A stretch of DNA of 64,000 nucleotides, taken from contig NZ_WKFH01000003.1 in assembly GCF_014884385.1 (NCBI RefSeq), positions 868,001 to 932,000 on the forward strand, read 5' to 3'. The stretch is from Phycobacter azelaicus (GTDB lineage Bacteria; Pseudomonadota; Alphaproteobacteria; Rhodobacterales; Rhodobacteraceae). A program made the position numbers and the translations under genes. Positions 51,075-60,325 of the stretch are shown here, in pieces (position 1 is the first letter of the stretch; each line of letters starts with the position of its first letter). Under the pieces are notes generated by a model, which searched no databases, was not told where the DNA came from, and saw nothing but the letters and a program-made list of their open reading frames with translations.

Positions 51075-52409
51075 ATGCGAATCTGGATGACGGCGGCAGC
51101 CTTTGCTGCAACCGGAACACTCGCTGGGGCCACCGCGCCCGATATTTCCCTGCGGCCTGCTGGCAGGCCTATGGCGCAGGAGCAGAACGGGGTTCAACTA
51201 GCAGCGGCGACCTCCCTGCGGCCCCCGGCGCGGCCCGGAGATCTTGCCTCGGTCGTCGATACACCGGAGGAGGCTCAGCCAGTGGCCTCCAACAGCGCCT
51301 TTCAAGCCTGGATCAACAGCTTTCGCAAACGCGCACTGGCGCAAGGGATCACGACCGCGACCTTCAACCGGGCCTTTCGGGGCGTTGAATACGACAATGA
51401 CGTCATTCGCCGGGATCGCAACCAATCCGAATTCACCAAGACACTGCAGGATTATCTGAGCACGGCAGTCTCGGACACCCGGGTCAAGAACGGCAAGAAG
51501 GCCCTGCGCGAGCAACGCCGCCGCCTCAACCAGATCGAGGCCACTTATGGCGTCGACAAGGAAATCGTGGTCGCCGTTTGGGGCATGGAAAGCAACTATG
51601 GCAACAACCGCGGCAATATGGATGTCATTCAGTCTCTGGCCACGCTGGCTTATGACGGGCGGCGCGGAAAGTTCTTTGAAAAACAACTTGTTGCCGCGCT
51701 GAAGATCCTGCAGTCGGGCGACGTTCCGCCGCGCAAGATGACTGGAAGCTGGGCCGGCGCCATGGGGCATACCCAGTTCATTCCCACATCCTACCTGGCC
51801 TATGCGGTGGATTTCACCGGTGACGGCAAGCGCGACATCTGGTCGGACAACCCTTCTGATGCGCTTGCCTCGACAGCGGCCTATCTGAAACGGTTTGGCT
51901 GGGTGAAAGGGCAGCCCTGGGGGGTTGAGGTCAAACTGCCACGCGGCTTCAATTACGCGCTGGTTGGACGGTCTATTAAGAAGTCGCCGGCGGAATGGGC
52001 TCGGCTTGGCGTGACCGGCGTAGATGGCCGGGCGGTGCCAAACCATGGCTCCGGCGCGCTATTGCTGCCTGCGGGCGGCAACGGTCCGGCCTTTATGGTG
52101 TTCAAGAACTTCTCGGTGATCGAACGCTACAACGCTGCCGATGCCTATGTGATCGGCGTCGGCCACCTGTCAGACCGGATCAAGGGTGGCGGTGAGTTTC
52201 AGGCGAAATGGCCGGGCGGAGACCGCGCCCTCACCTTCCGCGAACGCAAGGAATTGCAGCGCAGGTTGACCCGTGCGGGCTTTAGCACCGGCGGGGTGGA
52301 CGGCAAGATCGGCCCAAAGACGCTGGGCGCGATCCGAGCCTATCAAAGCGCCAAAGGGCTGGTGCCCGACGGCTTTGCCTCGCTCAGCCTGCTAAAGCAC
52401 CTCCGTTAG
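51075..52409 (+). CDS. Lytic murein transglycosylase (MltB type) with peptidoglycan-binding domain
   Basis: 444 aa. Signal peptide near the N-terminus (MRIWMTAAAFAATGTLAGA); no lipobox, so it is not a lipoprotein like E. coli MltB. The SLT catalytic domain (~75-370) has the catalytic Glu in VWGMESNYGNNRG, then GAMGHTQFIPTSYLAYAVD. The C-terminal PG_binding_1 domain (~385-444) has RLTRAGFSTGGVDGKIGPKT. It cuts peptidoglycan glycosidic bonds in the periplasm. It ends at a bidirectional terminator. Confidence 0.93.
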   Translation: MRIWMTAAAFAATGTLAGATAPDISLRPAGRPMAQEQNGVQLAAATSLRPPARPGDLASVVDTPEEAQPVASNSAFQAWINSFRKRALAQGITTATFNRAFRGVEYDNDVIRRDRNQSEFTKTLQDYLSTAVSDTRVKNGKKALREQRRRLNQIEATYGVDKEIVVAVWGMESNYGNNRGNMDVIQSLATLAYDGRRGKFFEKQLVAALKILQSGDVPPRKMTGSWAGAMGHTQFIPTSYLAYAVDFTGDGKRDIWSDNPSDALASTAAYLKRFGWVKGQPWGVEVKLPRGFNYALVGRSIKKSPAEWARLGVTGVDGRAVPNHGSGALLLPAGGNGPAFMVFKNFSVIERYNAADAYVIGVGHLSDRIKGGGEFQAKWPGGDRALTFRERKELQRRLTRAGFSTGGVDGKIGPKTLGAIRAYQSAKGLVPDGFASLSLLKHLR

Positions 52410-52433
52410 GTCGGCGCCTTACCCACAACAAGA

Positions 52434-52465
52434 AAAGGCCCCGAGCGTTCTGCTTCGGGGCCTTT
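52434..52465. terminator. Bidirectional terminator between the transglycosylase and ABC permease genes
   Basis: Perfect 11-bp stem AAAGGCCCCGA/TCGGGGCCTTT with a ten-base loop. The plus strand continues CTTATT and the minus strand has further T residues. Confidence 0.9.
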
Positions 52466-52487
52466 CTTATTCTCATACCTAGAGCGA

Positions 52488-53528
52488 TCAGCCGGGGCTC
52501 ATGCCGCGCAGGCGCTCGGACCGGCGACGGAGCAGTTCCAGAACGGTCAGCAGGCAGATCGAGATCGCGACGAGAATCGTTGCCACCGCGAGGATGGTCG
52601 GAGAAATCTGCTCCCGCAGGCCAGTAAACATCTGCCATGGCAGCGTCTTCTGCCCCGCTGAGCCAACGAAGAGCACCACGACCACCTCGTCAAACGATGT
52701 GATGAAGGCAAAAAGACCGCCCGAGATCACACCCGGCAGGATCAGCGGCATCTGCACCCTGAAGAAGGTCGTCACAGGGTCGGCGCCCATATTGGCGGCC
52801 GCTCGTGTCAGCGACCGGTCAAAGCCCACCAAGGTCGCGGTCACCGTGATGATCACAAACGGAATACCCAGGGCTGCGTGCGCAAGGACAACACCAAAAT
52901 AGGTGCCTTGCATCCCGATCCGGCTATAGAAGAAGTACATGCCCGCAGCCGAGATGATCAGCGGCACGATCATGGGCGAAATCAGGATCGCCATGATGGC
53001 CCGGCGGAACGGCACATGCGGCTGGCTAAGACCGATGGCGGCGAGCGTGCCGAAGGTTACCGACAGAAGCGTCGCCATGGGCGCGATCTTGATCGAATTC
53101 CAAAGCGCCTGTTGCCAGTCGGAATTGGTGAAGAAATCCTCGTAATGCTTCAGGGAGTAGCCGGCCGGATCAAACCGCAGCATCTCGGGCGTGAAGGTGA
53201 AGAAATCTTCAGCGTTAAAGCTAAGCGGCATAACCACCAGGATGGGCGTGATCAGGAAGACGAAGATCACACCGCAGATCACGCGAAATGTGTAGTGCCA
53301 CAGCACCTGTCCCGGTGTGAGGTAGGGCGCAAGGTGCTGGCGGTAGCGCGACGTCGCAAGCCAGAAGATGAACCAGCCCGCGAACCAGCCGAACAGACCG
53401 CCGATCACCGCGGCCGGCAAACCGCCCAGGACATACCCAAGCACCACGAAGAGCACAAAGGTCGCCCAGCGCAGCGGCTTTTCCTTGTCGGTCATGCCCG
53501 CAAAGACAAAACCAAGTACGCCCAGCAA
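52488..53528 (-). CDS. Polyamine-type ABC importer permease, reading frame disrupted at its 5' end
   Basis: 346 aa from a TTG, or 335 aa from the next ATG. The binding-protein-dependent permease core is intact: about six spans, with the EAA-like loop RAAANMGADPVTTFFRVQMPLILPGVISG. The natural start is ATG 53737, but a 74-bp tandem duplication at 53580-53727 shifts the frame, ending that frame at 53552. Removing one copy restores a 391-aa protein with two additional N-terminal spans. This copy may be inactive, expressed by reinitiation, or an assembly error. Last gene of the leftward importer operon. Confidence 0.75.
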   Translation of the reverse strand: MLGVLGFVFAGMTDKEKPLRWATFVLFVVLGYVLGGLPAAVIGGLFGWFAGWFIFWLATSRYRQHLAPYLTPGQVLWHYTFRVICGVIFVFLITPILVVMPLSFNAEDFFTFTPEMLRFDPAGYSLKHYEDFFTNSDWQQALWNSIKIAPMATLLSVTFGTLAAIGLSQPHVPFRRAIMAILISPMIVPLIISAAGMYFFYSRIGMQGTYFGVVLAHAALGIPFVIITVTATLVGFDRSLTRAAANMGADPVTTFFRVQMPLILPGVISGGLFAFITSFDEVVVVLFVGSAGQKTLPWQMFTGLREQISPTILAVATILVAISICLLTVLELLRRRSERLRGMSPG

Positions 53529-53551
53529 TGCCGCGCCAATCAGGATACCGA

Positions 53552-53737
53552 TCAGCCCGGTGGCCTGCGCAGTGCCGACGAAGAGGCCAAAGAAGGCCCC
53601 GGCACCAGCCGCAACGGCAGCGGTGAAACCGGGAGTTTGAGGTGTAACAGGTGGAAGAGGCCAAAGAAGGCCCCGGCACCAGCCGCAACGGCAGCGGTGA
53701 AACCGGGAGTTTGAGGTGTAACAGGTGTCAGTGCCAT
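53552..53737 (-). pseudogene. Orphaned 5' end of the ABC permease gene
   Basis: From ATG 53737 (MALTPVTPQTPGFTAAVAAG) the frame runs through both copies of the duplication, changes to FHLLHLKLPVSP in the second copy and stops at 53552. This is the original permease start, only five bases after the stop of the preceding permease gene. Its first 28 codons plus the codons after the repeat rebuild the missing N-terminus of the next frame. Confidence 0.75.
53580..53727. repeat. Perfect 74-bp tandem duplication (two copies)
   Basis: Copy 1 is 53580-53653 and copy 2 is 53654-53727; I see no differences between them. 74 is not a multiple of three, so the second copy causes a +2 frame change in the permease gene. 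There are no flanking short repeats beyond the copies themselves, which fits slippage or unequal crossing-over, or an assembly artefact. Confidence 0.9.
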
Positions 53738-53742
53738 GTGTC

Positions 53743-55422
53743 TTATCCCAGCTTCACGTTGTCGATGCCGACGATCTTGTCATAGGCCCAATAGAGGATC
53801 AGGACGACCACCAGAAGGATCGCGCCCAGCGCGGCGGCCAGACCCCAGTTGAGCGAGGACGAGATGTGATAGGCGATCCGGTTGGAGATGAAGACACCCT
53901 TGGTGCCGCCGACAATCTCGGGTGTGATGTAGTAGCCGATGGCGAGGATAAAGACGAGGATCGACCCAGCCCCGATACCCGGTACTGACTGCGGGAAATA
54001 GACCCGCCAGAAAGCCGTCCAGTTGGTCGCACCCAAGGATTTTGCCGCGCGCAGGTAGGATGGATTGATCGTCTGCATCACCGAATACATCGGCAGGATC
54101 ATGAACGGCAGCAGGATGTGGGTCATCGCCACGATGGTGCCGAACTGGTTGTTGATCATCACAAGGCGGGCGTCATCCGCCACCAGTCCCAGCCAGACCA
54201 GAACGTCGTTGATGACGCCCTGCTGTTGCAGCATCACCTTCCATGCCGAGGTCCGCACCAGAAGCGAGGTCCAGAACGGCAACAGAACAAGGATCATCAG
54301 CAGGTTGGCGGATCGCGCTGGCAGGTTCGCTAGGATCCATGCAATGGGATAGGCCAACACGATGCACGACGCCGTGATCACCAGAGACATGAACATCGTA
54401 CGCTGGAACAGCGTGATGTAGATTTGCTGGTTCTCGGGGCGTGCCTCGGCCCCGTCGGGACCTTTCTGCATGTCGATGGAGTTCAGGAAATAGCCGCTGG
54501 TATACTTGGGGCTGTAAGTCTGGATCGTGCGCCAGTTCGCAACATCCCCCCAGTCTTCATCAATGTCGAGGAAAGAAGCCTTGAAGGAAATCGGCTCAAG
54601 GTCGGCCAATGCCTCTGCTGCGGTTTTCAGCTCTGCTGCACCGGGACCAGAGTATCCGGCCAGTTTCTCTGCGCCGCCGTCTGCCTGCACTTCACTGGCA
54701 AAGGCCACCATGACGCTTTCCCAAGGGTCCTCCTCGGCAACCACGTCTTCGTCCATGACGGCTGTGAAAAGGGCAAAGTCCGTATAGGCGCGGGCCGTGC
54801 GCGGAAAGAGTGCCGAGAAATCGGCCCCAGGCACAAAACCGATGTCCGCCGGGAAGTCCTCACTTGTGAGATGACGCATCTTGGTGCGTTGCGCATCCAG
54901 AAGATCCGAGTTGGACGCAGCGCCGCTGCCACCAGTCATGATTTCGAACCAGAGCGCCTCGTCCTTGAGGGCGCCGCCACCAGCGCGTTCAATGGCTTTC
55001 ACATGGTCTTTGCCGATGTCATCGACCTTTCGACCGCTGCTGCGGAACAGTGAGGAAATACCGGTCTGTTCATAGTTCAGGCGGGTACCGAGCTTGGTAT
55101 GCTCCTTGGCTTCCGCCGCCACAAAAAGATCGTAGTAAAGGTTCTCGTAAACAACTTCACCGGGCGCTTCGTCGCCTTTGGCATCCCAGTCCTGCAAGGC
55201 GACGACAGTCTTGGGAAGGGTATCGGAAACGATCCGGTTCTCAACCGAGCGGAACAGCATGTCCGCAATCGGGAGGATAAAGGTCAAAAGGATGAACAGC
55301 AAAAGGGGCGCAATCAACATCAGCGCACGCAGCTTTTGCATTCTCAGGGCGCGGGCCAGGCTGCGCTTCAATGGCGTGCCGTCAGCCGCCAGAACCGGGC
55401 CGGATTGGGTGGTGTCGCTCAT
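53743..55422 (-). CDS. Polyamine-type ABC importer permease with large extracytoplasmic insert
   Basis: 559 aa from MSDTTQSGPVLAAD, preceded by AGGGAT. TM1 is ~34-57 and TM2 ~342-365; the intervening ~285 residues are soluble and acidic, whereas PotB/PotH-type permeases have about 50 there. The rest is a normal permease core with the EAA-like loop YLRAAKSLGATNWTAFWRVYFPQSVPG. It pairs with the frameshifted second permease. The insert may be a periplasmic ligand- or protein-binding domain; no family recognised. Confidence 0.88.
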   Translation of the reverse strand: MSDTTQSGPVLAADGTPLKRSLARALRMQKLRALMLIAPLLLFILLTFILPIADMLFRSVENRIVSDTLPKTVVALQDWDAKGDEAPGEVVYENLYYDLFVAAEAKEHTKLGTRLNYEQTGISSLFRSSGRKVDDIGKDHVKAIERAGGGALKDEALWFEIMTGGSGAASNSDLLDAQRTKMRHLTSEDFPADIGFVPGADFSALFPRTARAYTDFALFTAVMDEDVVAEEDPWESVMVAFASEVQADGGAEKLAGYSGPGAAELKTAAEALADLEPISFKASFLDIDEDWGDVANWRTIQTYSPKYTSGYFLNSIDMQKGPDGAEARPENQQIYITLFQRTMFMSLVITASCIVLAYPIAWILANLPARSANLLMILVLLPFWTSLLVRTSAWKVMLQQQGVINDVLVWLGLVADDARLVMINNQFGTIVAMTHILLPFMILPMYSVMQTINPSYLRAAKSLGATNWTAFWRVYFPQSVPGIGAGSILVFILAIGYYITPEIVGGTKGVFISNRIAYHISSSLNWGLAAALGAILLVVVLILYWAYDKIVGIDNVKLG

Positions 55423-55508
55423 ATCTATCCCTGTGTTTTGCCCGCTGTGTCCCTCGCGGGTTTTGCTCTTCTGGCCGTTCAAACGCGGCTTGGTGTGAAG
55501 AGTGAAGG

Positions 55509-55535
55509 GCCAGAGAGCGGCAGGCGCTCTCTGGC
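55509..55535 (-). other. Intercistronic stem-loop after the solute-binding-protein gene
   Basis: Perfect 11-bp stem GCCAGAGAGCG/CGCTCTCTGGC with a five-base loop, 18 bases past the binding-protein stop. It likely raises binding-protein message over permease message, as in other ABC operons. Confidence 0.7.
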
Positions 55536-55552
55536 AAAGGTCTCAGGTCGGC

Positions 55553-56653
55553 TTACTTGGCCAGCCACGCCTGGAATTTCGCGTCGATATCGTCGCGGTA
55601 GTCAGCCCAGAACTCGTAGTTGTAGAGGAACGTGTTCTTAGCGTTTTCAGGATCGGTCGGCATGTGGGGCGCCATGTCGATACCCAGTTCGGCGTGCTTG
55701 CCAACCAGCGGAGCCGAGGAGGCACGGGCCGGACCATAGGAGATGTACTTGGCCTGATCAGCCAGACGCTGGGTGTCGGTTGCAAACATGATGTAGTCCA
55801 GCGCACGTGCTTTACGCTCTTCGGACAGACCTGCCGGGATGATCCAGCCGTCGAGGTCAAACACCTGTGCGTCCCAGAGCATGCCAACCGGCTGCTTCTG
55901 CTCTTCGATGACCGAGAACAGGCGACCGTTGTAGGTGGAGCCCATCACGACTTCGCCGTCAGCCAGCAGCTGCGGAGTGTCGGCACCGGCGGACCACCAG
56001 ATCACGCTGTCCTTGATGGTGTCGAGCTTGGCCAGGGCCTGCTCTTGACCTTCTTCGGTTTCCAGAACGTCATAGACGTCTTCCTTGGCAACGCCGTCAC
56101 AGAGCAGCGCCCATTCCATGTTGTTGATCGGACGCTTTTCCAGCGCGCGCTTGCCGGGATAGGCTTCGAGATCGAAGACGTCGCAGATGTCATCCGGCGG
56201 GGTGTCGCCAACCATGTCGGTGCGGTAGCCGAAGGTGGTCGAGTAGACGATCTGCGGGATGAAGCAGTCAGAGACCAGCAGTTCGCCAAAGTCTTCGGAG
56301 GCCGGGGTGCCATCGGGCGCGGGCGCCAGTTGCTCGTCCGCGTCGATTTCCATCGCCAGACCTTCGTCGCACAGGCGCATCGCGTCAGCGGCAACCACGT
56401 CCACGACGTCCCAAGTCACGTTGCCCGCTTCGTTCATCGCACGCAGTTTGGCCACGGCTTCGGCAGAGGATTCATCGTTGATGATCTTGACGCCGGTCTT
56501 TTCAGAATAGGGCTCGTGGTAAGCCTTCAGCTGGGAATGCGAGTAGGCACCACCCCAGGATACGATGGTCATCTCGTCAGCCATTTCAGCAAACGCCATC
56601 GGCGCGCACAGCGCCGTAGACGCGGCCAGGGCAGTCAGTTTGGTGAGTTTCAT
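55553..56653 (-). CDS. Polyamine-type ABC importer periplasmic binding protein
   Basis: 366 aa with signal peptide MKLTKLTALAASTALCAPMAFA; AGGAGAG precedes the ATG. It resembles PotD/PotF-type binding proteins (EMTIVSWGGAYSHSQLKAY at the mature start, then FGYRTD and AYPGKRALEKRP). The ligand is not certain: the aromatic/acid pattern of PotF is not obvious, so it could bind a polyamine, opine or other cationic compound. Second gene of the leftward operon (ATPase, binding protein, permease, permease). Confidence 0.85.
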   Translation of the reverse strand: MKLTKLTALAASTALCAPMAFAEMADEMTIVSWGGAYSHSQLKAYHEPYSEKTGVKIINDESSAEAVAKLRAMNEAGNVTWDVVDVVAADAMRLCDEGLAMEIDADEQLAPAPDGTPASEDFGELLVSDCFIPQIVYSTTFGYRTDMVGDTPPDDICDVFDLEAYPGKRALEKRPINNMEWALLCDGVAKEDVYDVLETEEGQEQALAKLDTIKDSVIWWSAGADTPQLLADGEVVMGSTYNGRLFSVIEEQKQPVGMLWDAQVFDLDGWIIPAGLSEERKARALDYIMFATDTQRLADQAKYISYGPARASSAPLVGKHAELGIDMAPHMPTDPENAKNTFLYNYEFWADYRDDIDAKFQAWLAK

Positions 56654-56692
56654 AAACACTCTCTCCTTGTTGATCTTGAATTTACGTCATTT

Positions 56693-56717
56693 CCCCCGGT
56701 CACTTTCACGCCGGGGG
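56693..56717 (-). other. Stem-loop between ATPase and binding-protein genes
   Basis: CCCCCGG/CCGGGGG 7-bp stem with an 11-base loop, in the 85-base gap between the ATPase stop and the binding-protein start. It may end or process part of the ATPase message. No T-run. Confidence 0.5.
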
Positions 56718-56738
56718 TTACTTCGCTGCGCGTGGCCG

Positions 56739-57899
56739 TCAGGCGTCCAGCGCGCGGCAATCTTCGGGCAACCAGCCGATTTCGATCTGCTGACCCGGCT
56801 TCAGGCGCACCTGGTCAGGCGCGTTGCGCGTCTTGATGATGAACTCATCATTGCCAGCCACCCGCAGGCGTGTACGGAAAATGTCACCCATGTAGATGAA
56901 CTCCAGCACCTCCGCTTTCAGGGTATGCGCACCTTCCTGGAGACGCTCCTTGTTGTATTCGACCCGCTCAGGGCGGATGGAAACGCGGGTGCGTTCGCCG
57001 GGCTGCGAGACATTGACCGGCTTGCAGTCGATCAGTTCCCCACCATCGAGCTGCACCAACGCAAGACCGTTGTTGATCTCCTTGACGGTGCCTTCGAGGG
57101 TGTTGTTTTCCCCGATGAACTGGGCCACGAAGCTGTTCTCAGGCTCTTCATACAGAAGATCCGGCGGCGCCAGCTGCTGGATGCGACCGTCGTTGAATAC
57201 GGCAACCCGGTCCGACATGGTCAGCGCCTCGGTTTGGTCGTGTGTCACATAGACCACTGTGATGCCAAGACGGTGGGCCAGGTCGGTGATTTCAAACTGC
57301 ATTTTTTCGCGCAGCTGCTTGTCGAGCGCGCCGAGCGGTTCGTCCATCAGAACAAGCTCCGGCTCGAACACCAGCGCCCGTGCAAGAGCGACACGCTGTT
57401 GCTGACCACCGGACAACTGCGACGGGCGGCGCCCGCCGAAGGCACCCATCTCAACCATGTCCAGCGCGCGCTTTACCTTCTCTTCCCGCTCGGACTTGCC
57501 AATCTTGCGCACTTCCAGTGGGAAGCTGAGGTTCTCAGCAATGGTCATGTGCGGGAACAGGGCATAGTTCTGGAAAACCATGCCGATGCCCCGCTTGTGC
57601 GGCGGAATATTATTGATGGAAACCCCGCCCAGACGGATATCACCATGGGTGGCGGTTTCAAATCCAGCCAGCATCATCAGGCAAGTGGTCTTGCCAGAAC
57701 CTGACGGCCCCAGCATGGTCAGAAACTCACCTTTTGGCATGACAAGGTTCAGGTCTTTTACGACTAGCGTTTCGCCGTCATAACTCTTTTGGACGCGCTC
57801 GAACTCTACGAACGCATCACTGTTTGACGCATCAGCCAAAACAGGCTCCCCGTGTTGATTTGGCAGTTTGTTCTGCACTTCTTTCACTGATGTAAACAT
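56739..57899 (-). CDS. Polyamine-type ABC importer ATP-binding protein
   Basis: 386 aa from MFTSVKEVQNKLPNQH. Walker A GPSGSGKTTC (~69-78), Q-loop FQNYALFPHMT, signature LSGGQQQRVALARAL, Walker B LVLMDEPLGALD, H-loop VTHDQTEALTMSD. The C-terminal ~120 residues form a TOBE_2 domain as in PotA/PotG. First gene of the leftward importer operon; about 280 bases upstream lie before the aminotransferase stop. The first ~25 residues are longer than usual. Confidence 0.93.
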   Translation of the reverse strand: MFTSVKEVQNKLPNQHGEPVLADASNSDAFVEFERVQKSYDGETLVVKDLNLVMPKGEFLTMLGPSGSGKTTCLMMLAGFETATHGDIRLGGVSINNIPPHKRGIGMVFQNYALFPHMTIAENLSFPLEVRKIGKSEREEKVKRALDMVEMGAFGGRRPSQLSGGQQQRVALARALVFEPELVLMDEPLGALDKQLREKMQFEITDLAHRLGITVVYVTHDQTEALTMSDRVAVFNDGRIQQLAPPDLLYEEPENSFVAQFIGENNTLEGTVKEINNGLALVQLDGGELIDCKPVNVSQPGERTRVSIRPERVEYNKERLQEGAHTLKAEVLEFIYMGDIFRTRLRVAGNDEFIIKTRNAPDQVRLKPGQQIEIGWLPEDCRALDA

Positions 57900-58068
57900 A
57901 CCCACCAAGGGGGATGCAACCGGATCGTCCTATCAGTGTTGAGCTTCAGCTTATGCTTCACCCACCGACAAACCGGATCATTTGCGACATATGAAGCAAA
58001 ATTTACGACATGTTCACGATAACTGCGCTGCCAGCTGGTGAATTAGAAGAATATTTCGCACACCAAAC

Positions 58069-58112
58069 AAAAAAAGCCTCGCATTCGCGCGCAGTTGCAC
58101 CGATTGCGAGGC
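58069..58112 (-). terminator. Rho-independent terminator of the spuC-like gene
   Basis: GCCTCGCA/TGCGAGGC 8-bp stem (58076-58083, 58105-58112) with a 21-base loop, followed on the minus strand by seven T residues. It separates this transcript from the importer operon promoter at ~57,900. Confidence 0.85.
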
Positions 58113-58179
58113 CCATATTTTTGGCGAATTGCAGGATTAGTAGGTTTTTTCGTGCCGATTTTGCCCCTCGAAGTGGGAA

Positions 58180-59574
58180 TCAGGCGCTTTTCAGCAGGTC
58201 CTTTTCCTGAAGGGCGGCATAGCATTCATCCAGCGACAAGCGCGCTCGCGCGATCAGCGTTTCGATCTCTTCCGGAGTGATCACCAGCGGTGGAGAGATG
58301 ATCATCCGGTCACCTACGTGGCGCATAACCAGATTATTGGCGAAGCAGCGCTCGCGGCAGATGTAGCCCACGGTGCCTGCAGGCGCCGCAAAAGCTGCGC
58401 GTTTCTCTTTGTTGGGCGTCAGTGCGATCGAGCCCATCATCCCAACAATCTTGGCCTCTCCCACCAGCGGATGGTCTGTAAGGGCTTCCCATTTTTCCTT
58501 CAGGTAAGGTGCCGCGACATCACTTACATGATCGATCACCTTCTCTTCTTCCAGGATGCGCAGGTTCTCAAGAGCGACCGCCGAGGAAACCGGATGCCCA
58601 GAATAAGTGTAGCCGTGGTTGAACTCATCTCCGCCGATCACGGCAGCGACCTCATCCGATACGATCGAGCCGCCGATCGGCGCATAGCCGGAGCTGAGCC
58701 CCTTGGCGATGGTCATGATGTCCGGTCGGATGCCCATGGTCTGACTGCCGAACCAGTTGCCGGTGCGACCAAAACCGCAGATCACCTCGTCAGCGATCAG
58801 AAGGATCTCGTATTTGTCGCAGATGCGCTGGATCTCAGGCCAATAGGTTGCCGGGGGCACGATCACTCCGCCCGCCCCCTGTACCGGCTCGGCAATAAAG
58901 GCTGCGACACGATCTTCGCCCAGCTCAAGAATGGCCTGCTCCAGCTCCTGCGCACGCTGAAGGCCAAAATCTTCGGGGGTCATATCACCGCCCTCGCCCC
59001 ACCAGTTGGGCTGGTTGATGTGATGGATATCGGGGATTGGCAGGCCGCCCTGCTCGTGCATGGCGCTCATCCCGCCAAGACTGCCACTACCCACGGACGA
59101 GCCATGATAGGCGTTCTTGCGACTGATGATGATCGATTTGGTCGGCTTGTCCTTGCGCGCCCAATAATGCCGGACCATGCGGATGTTGGTGTCATTGGCC
59201 TCCGAACCGGATCCAGCAAAGAACACGTGGTTCAGATCGCCCGGCGCCAGTTCGGCGATCTTGTTGGCCAATGCGATGGCCGGCACATGAGTCGTTTGAA
59301 AGAACGTATTGTAATAGGGCAGCTCGCGCATCTGACGGGCGGCCACCTCGGCCAGCTCATCCCGGCCGTAGCCGATATTGACGCACCACAGTCCCGCCAT
59401 GGCATCCAGGATCTGGTTACCCTCGCTATCTGTCAGCGTAACGCCCGACGCGCGCGTGATGATGCGGGCGCCCTTTTCAGCCAGTTCACCGTTTGCGGTA
59501 AACGGGTGCATGTGGTGTGCAGCGTCCAGAGCCTGCAGTTCGGCCGTCGGCATGTGATTGGTGATCGCATTCAT
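58180..59574 (-). CDS. spuC: Putrescine/polyamine-pyruvate aminotransferase, SpuC-like
   Basis: 464 aa class III PLP aminotransferase from MNAITNHMPTAELQ, with GGAG upstream; the longer frame overlaps the GntR gene. Strong collinear likeness to Pseudomonas SpuC: NQILDAMAGLWCVNIGYGR, FFAGSGSEANDTNIRMVRHYW, ADEVICGFGRTG, and PLP-lysine in IAKGLSSGY. It transfers an amino group from putrescine or similar diamines to pyruvate. Position between two polyamine-type importers and beside a GntR regulator supports this. Other omega-transaminases cannot be excluded. Confidence 0.85.
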   Translation of the reverse strand: MNAITNHMPTAELQALDAAHHMHPFTANGELAEKGARIITRASGVTLTDSEGNQILDAMAGLWCVNIGYGRDELAEVAARQMRELPYYNTFFQTTHVPAIALANKIAELAPGDLNHVFFAGSGSEANDTNIRMVRHYWARKDKPTKSIIISRKNAYHGSSVGSGSLGGMSAMHEQGGLPIPDIHHINQPNWWGEGGDMTPEDFGLQRAQELEQAILELGEDRVAAFIAEPVQGAGGVIVPPATYWPEIQRICDKYEILLIADEVICGFGRTGNWFGSQTMGIRPDIMTIAKGLSSGYAPIGGSIVSDEVAAVIGGDEFNHGYTYSGHPVSSAVALENLRILEEEKVIDHVSDVAAPYLKEKWEALTDHPLVGEAKIVGMMGSIALTPNKEKRAAFAAPAGTVGYICRERCFANNLVMRHVGDRMIISPPLVITPEEIETLIARARLSLDECYAALQEKDLLKSA

Positions 59575-59638
59575 GGGAGTCGCTCCAAAATAAGAGATTG
59601 GGCCCAGAATATGATCAAATTTCACAGTGTCAATCGAA

Positions 59639-60325
59639 TCAGTTGCCCTCGGCCAGCCCCATGCTGACCTGCTCCATCCCCTGACAAACGTCCCGCTCCA
59701 TCGCCAGGGCAGCCATTTCAGGATCCCTGCGGCGCAAGGCTTCAAGGATGTCCTTGTGACGGTCCGGAAAGCTCTGCGTTCCAAAGCGGCCGCATACCAC
59801 CCGCAGCGAGGGACCGAACCGCAGCCAAAGCCTGTCAGCCAGATCAGTCAATATCGGCGCCGCCGCATGACCGTAAAGCGCCGTGTGAAAGCTGTAGTTC
59901 TGCGCCAGGTAGCCCGGCACATCTCCGGTGGAAATCGCACGGTCCAGATCGGTATCGATCCGCTCCAATTCAGCAATGTCATCATCTGAAATATTGACCG
60001 TCGCCAGCCTTGCAAGCTCACACTCTATTGTTTTTCTTGCAAAAATTAATTCATTGACGTCAGCGGGGGTGATCTGCGGAACCGATACGCGACGATTGCC
60101 CTGAAACACCAGCGCGCCGTCGGAGATCAACCTGCGGATCGCTTCACGAACCGGTGTCATCCCGGCATCAAGGGCAGCCGTCAAACCTTGGATTGTCACC
60201 GCCTGACCCGGTGCCAATTCGCCAAACAGGATCTGCGCCCGCAGCTGCTGATAGACGGCCTCATGAGCGGGCCTTTTTGCCGCGCCTTCATCTGCTGTTT
60301 GCGCCGAAGAACTGGTCTCTGTCAC
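59639..60325 (-). CDS. GntR-family regulator (FCD subfamily)
   Basis: 228 aa from a GTG with AGGAGG ten bases upstream, preferred over the longer frame (241 aa). Winged helix ~24-85 (HEAVYQQLRAQILFGELAPG, MTPVREAIRRLISDGAL); C-terminal FCD domain ~100-220 with likely metal-binding ligands (ELARLATV and NYSFHTALYGHA). It is the first gene of the transcript with spuC, 64 bases apart, and divergent from potF, so it probably controls polyamine uptake and breakdown. Effector unknown. Confidence 0.88.
   Translation of the reverse strand: MTETSSSAQTADEGAAKRPAHEAVYQQLRAQILFGELAPGQAVTIQGLTAALDAGMTPVREAIRRLISDGALVFQGNRRVSVPQITPADVNELIFARKTIECELARLATVNISDDDIAELERIDTDLDRAISTGDVPGYLAQNYSFHTALYGHAAAPILTDLADRLWLRFGPSLRVVCGRFGTQSFPDRHKDILEALRRRDPEMAALAMERDVCQGMEQVSMGLAEGN

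Noticed and set aside
58318..59667. 449-aa plus-strand open frame over spuC
   Set aside because: Shadow of the aminotransferase reading frame; no motifs and no ribosome-binding site.
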